5,582 nt of DNA from Nitrospirota bacterium. Lineage in GTDB: Bacteria; Nitrospirota; Thermodesulfovibrionia; UBA6902. Positions within the stretch are counted from its first letter, which is position 1. Every line of letters starts with the position of its first letter. This document shows, one piece after another, positions 4,887-5,582 of this stretch. The stretch is from NCBI GenBank assembly GCA_015491705.1, contig WFVK01000285.1, positions 1 through 5,582 on the forward strand, in the 5' to 3' direction. The translations under genes and the position numbers were made by a program. The notes beneath the pieces are model-generated. The model saw nothing but the letters and a program-made list of their open reading frames with translations, did not search any database and was not told the origin of the DNA.

Positions 4887-5519
4887 GTGAAATACTATCC
4901 CGCCTTTATGGATCTGAAAGACAGGAAGGCCGTGGTGGTGGGGGGCGGCAGGGTTGCGGAAAGAAAGGTGCGCTCCCTGGTCAAGGCCGGGGCGCTGGTC
5001 AGTGTAATAAGCCCCGGGATTACAGCCGGCCTTGAAGAACTGAAACAAAAAGGGAAAATCAGGCATTTCAGGAGGAGGTACAGAAAAGGGGATGCAGGGG
5101 ACGCCCTCGTTGTAATCGCAGCTACATCATCAGCGCGGATAAATAAAAAGGTCGCGCAGGATGCACGACATTTAATCAATGTCATTGATATGCCGTCAGA
5201 GGGGAATTTCATTGTCCCGTCTTCTGTTGAGCGGGACAGCCTGACAATCGCCGTATCCACGGGGGGGGCAAGCCCTGCTGTATCCAGGGCGATACGGAAA
5301 GAAATCGGGAAACTCTACGGCCGCGAGTTCGCCCGGTATCTGAGATTCCTAGAGAACGTGCGCAGGAAGGCGGCGGAGACGATATCAGATGAGGGAAAAA
5401 GGGGGAGATTCCTCAGGTCCGTTGCGTCTGAGGAGATATTCAGCACCCTCAGGAAGAAGGGATTCAGCGCCGCATCTGAAAAGATACTGGGCGTCCTGGA
5501 TCACTTAACGCAAGAGTAA
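4887..5519 (+). CDS. sirC: Precorrin-2 dehydrogenase (SirC/Met8/CysG N-terminal type)
   Basis: A 210-residue soluble enzyme that oxidises precorrin-2 to sirohydrochlorin with NAD; Met8-type members also insert iron to give siroheme. The N-terminus KYYPAFMDLKDRKAVVVGGG leads into the Rossmann dinucleotide site GGGRVAERK (19-27). The block INVIDMPSEGNFIVPSSV (97-114) places Asp101 at the position of the catalytic Asp of Met8 and CysG. STGGASPAVSRAIRKEIG (124-141) is the conserved active-site helix region; Ser129 aligns with the serine phosphorylated in CysG. A helical C-terminal domain follows (about 150-210). The uroporphyrinogen methyltransferase domain of full CysG is absent, so that activity must come from another gene. 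Whether this copy also chelates iron cannot be decided. GTG start with a good ribosome site; 22 bp after bamD, probably co-transcribed although functionally unrelated. A run of eight G at 5261-5268 encodes part of the STGG motif. Confidence 0.92.
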   Translation: MKYYPAFMDLKDRKAVVVGGGRVAERKVRSLVKAGALVSVISPGITAGLEELKQKGKIRHFRRRYRKGDAGDALVVIAATSSARINKKVAQDARHLINVIDMPSEGNFIVPSSVERDSLTIAVSTGGASPAVSRAIRKEIGKLYGREFARYLRFLENVRRKAAETISDEGKRGRFLRSVASEEIFSTLRKKGFSAASEKILGVLDHLTQE

Positions 5520-5535
5520 ACCTTAATGTTGCATA
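5517..5535 (+). repeat. Copy B of the 19-nt repeat starting at the sirC stop codon
   Basis: TAAACCTTAATGTTGCATA differs from the copy after livG at one base and likewise begins with the stop codon of the preceding gene. After it the two copies diverge but both run into a GGGGCG or CGGGCGG block, suggesting a longer, degenerate shared element. Confidence 0.5.
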
Positions 5536-5582
5536 CAGGGGCGTGAGAGCCTGGCGTAAAACCCTGTTTCAGGTTCAGGGGT
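5536..5582 (+). other. Truncated non-coding tail after sirC with partial hairpins
   Basis: CCCTG (5562-5566) can pair with CAGGG (5576-5580) around a 9-nt loop, and ACAGGG (5535-5540) can instead pair with CCCTGT (5562-5567). The window ends here, so it cannot be told whether this is a terminator, a leader of the next gene or the rest of a repeat element. I do not recognise a known riboswitch in it. Confidence 0.3.

Noticed and set aside
5520..5582. Riboswitch or leader of the next gene after sirC
   Set aside because: The short GC-rich segment vaguely resembles cofactor riboswitch pieces, but no defining conserved core is visible and the window ends.
1..5582. CRISPR array, insertion sequence, prophage or defence system
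   Set aside because: No regularly spaced repeats, transposase, integrase, nuclease or phage gene is visible. All confident genes are housekeeping or transport genes.

Overview
The window reads as ordinary chromosomal DNA of a Gram-negative (diderm) bacterium. The evidence is a BamD-type outer-membrane lipoprotein, a branched-chain amino-acid-type ABC importer, a siroheme-pathway dehydrogenase and one tRNA gene. Coding regions are moderately GC-rich and intergenic promoter regions are AT-rich. A Nitrospirota- or Desulfobacterota-like anaerobe would fit the protein style and gene mix, but this is an impression, not a demonstrated assignment.

Layout. Positions 1-322 hold no convincing gene. At the extreme left edge there is a consensus sigma70 promoter (TTGACA, 17 bp, TATAAT) on the minus strand, firing leftward out of the window. 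It is covered by two dyads and followed by a Shine-Dalgarno sequence at the very edge, so an unseen gene should start just outside. Positions 323-3677 are a minus-strand operon in the order livG-livF-livH-livM: two ATPases, then two permeases of a HAAT-family importer. No substrate-binding protein gene is present. The livG-livF gap of 87 bp is unusual in an otherwise tightly packed operon and holds two hairpins in a row. Positions 3678-3873 form a leader and promoter region, followed upstream by tRNA-Val(UAC) at 3874-3949, also on the minus strand.

From about 4000 rightwards the strand switches. bamD (lipoprotein of the beta-barrel assembly machine) and a stand-alone precorrin-2 dehydrogenase (SirC/Met8 type) lie 22 bp apart on the plus strand and are probably co-transcribed. 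The bamD/tRNA divergent region carries a promoter candidate for each direction and a perfect 15-bp palindrome over the bamD -10 element.

No new multi-gene system is visible. The most interesting signals are in the non-coding DNA: (i) the perfect promoter with embedded operators at the left edge; (ii) a 19-nt sequence starting exactly at the stop codon of two unrelated genes (livG and sirC) with one mismatch, plus a related palindromic copy in the livG leader, suggesting a dispersed intergenic repeat family; (iii) the double hairpin in front of livF.
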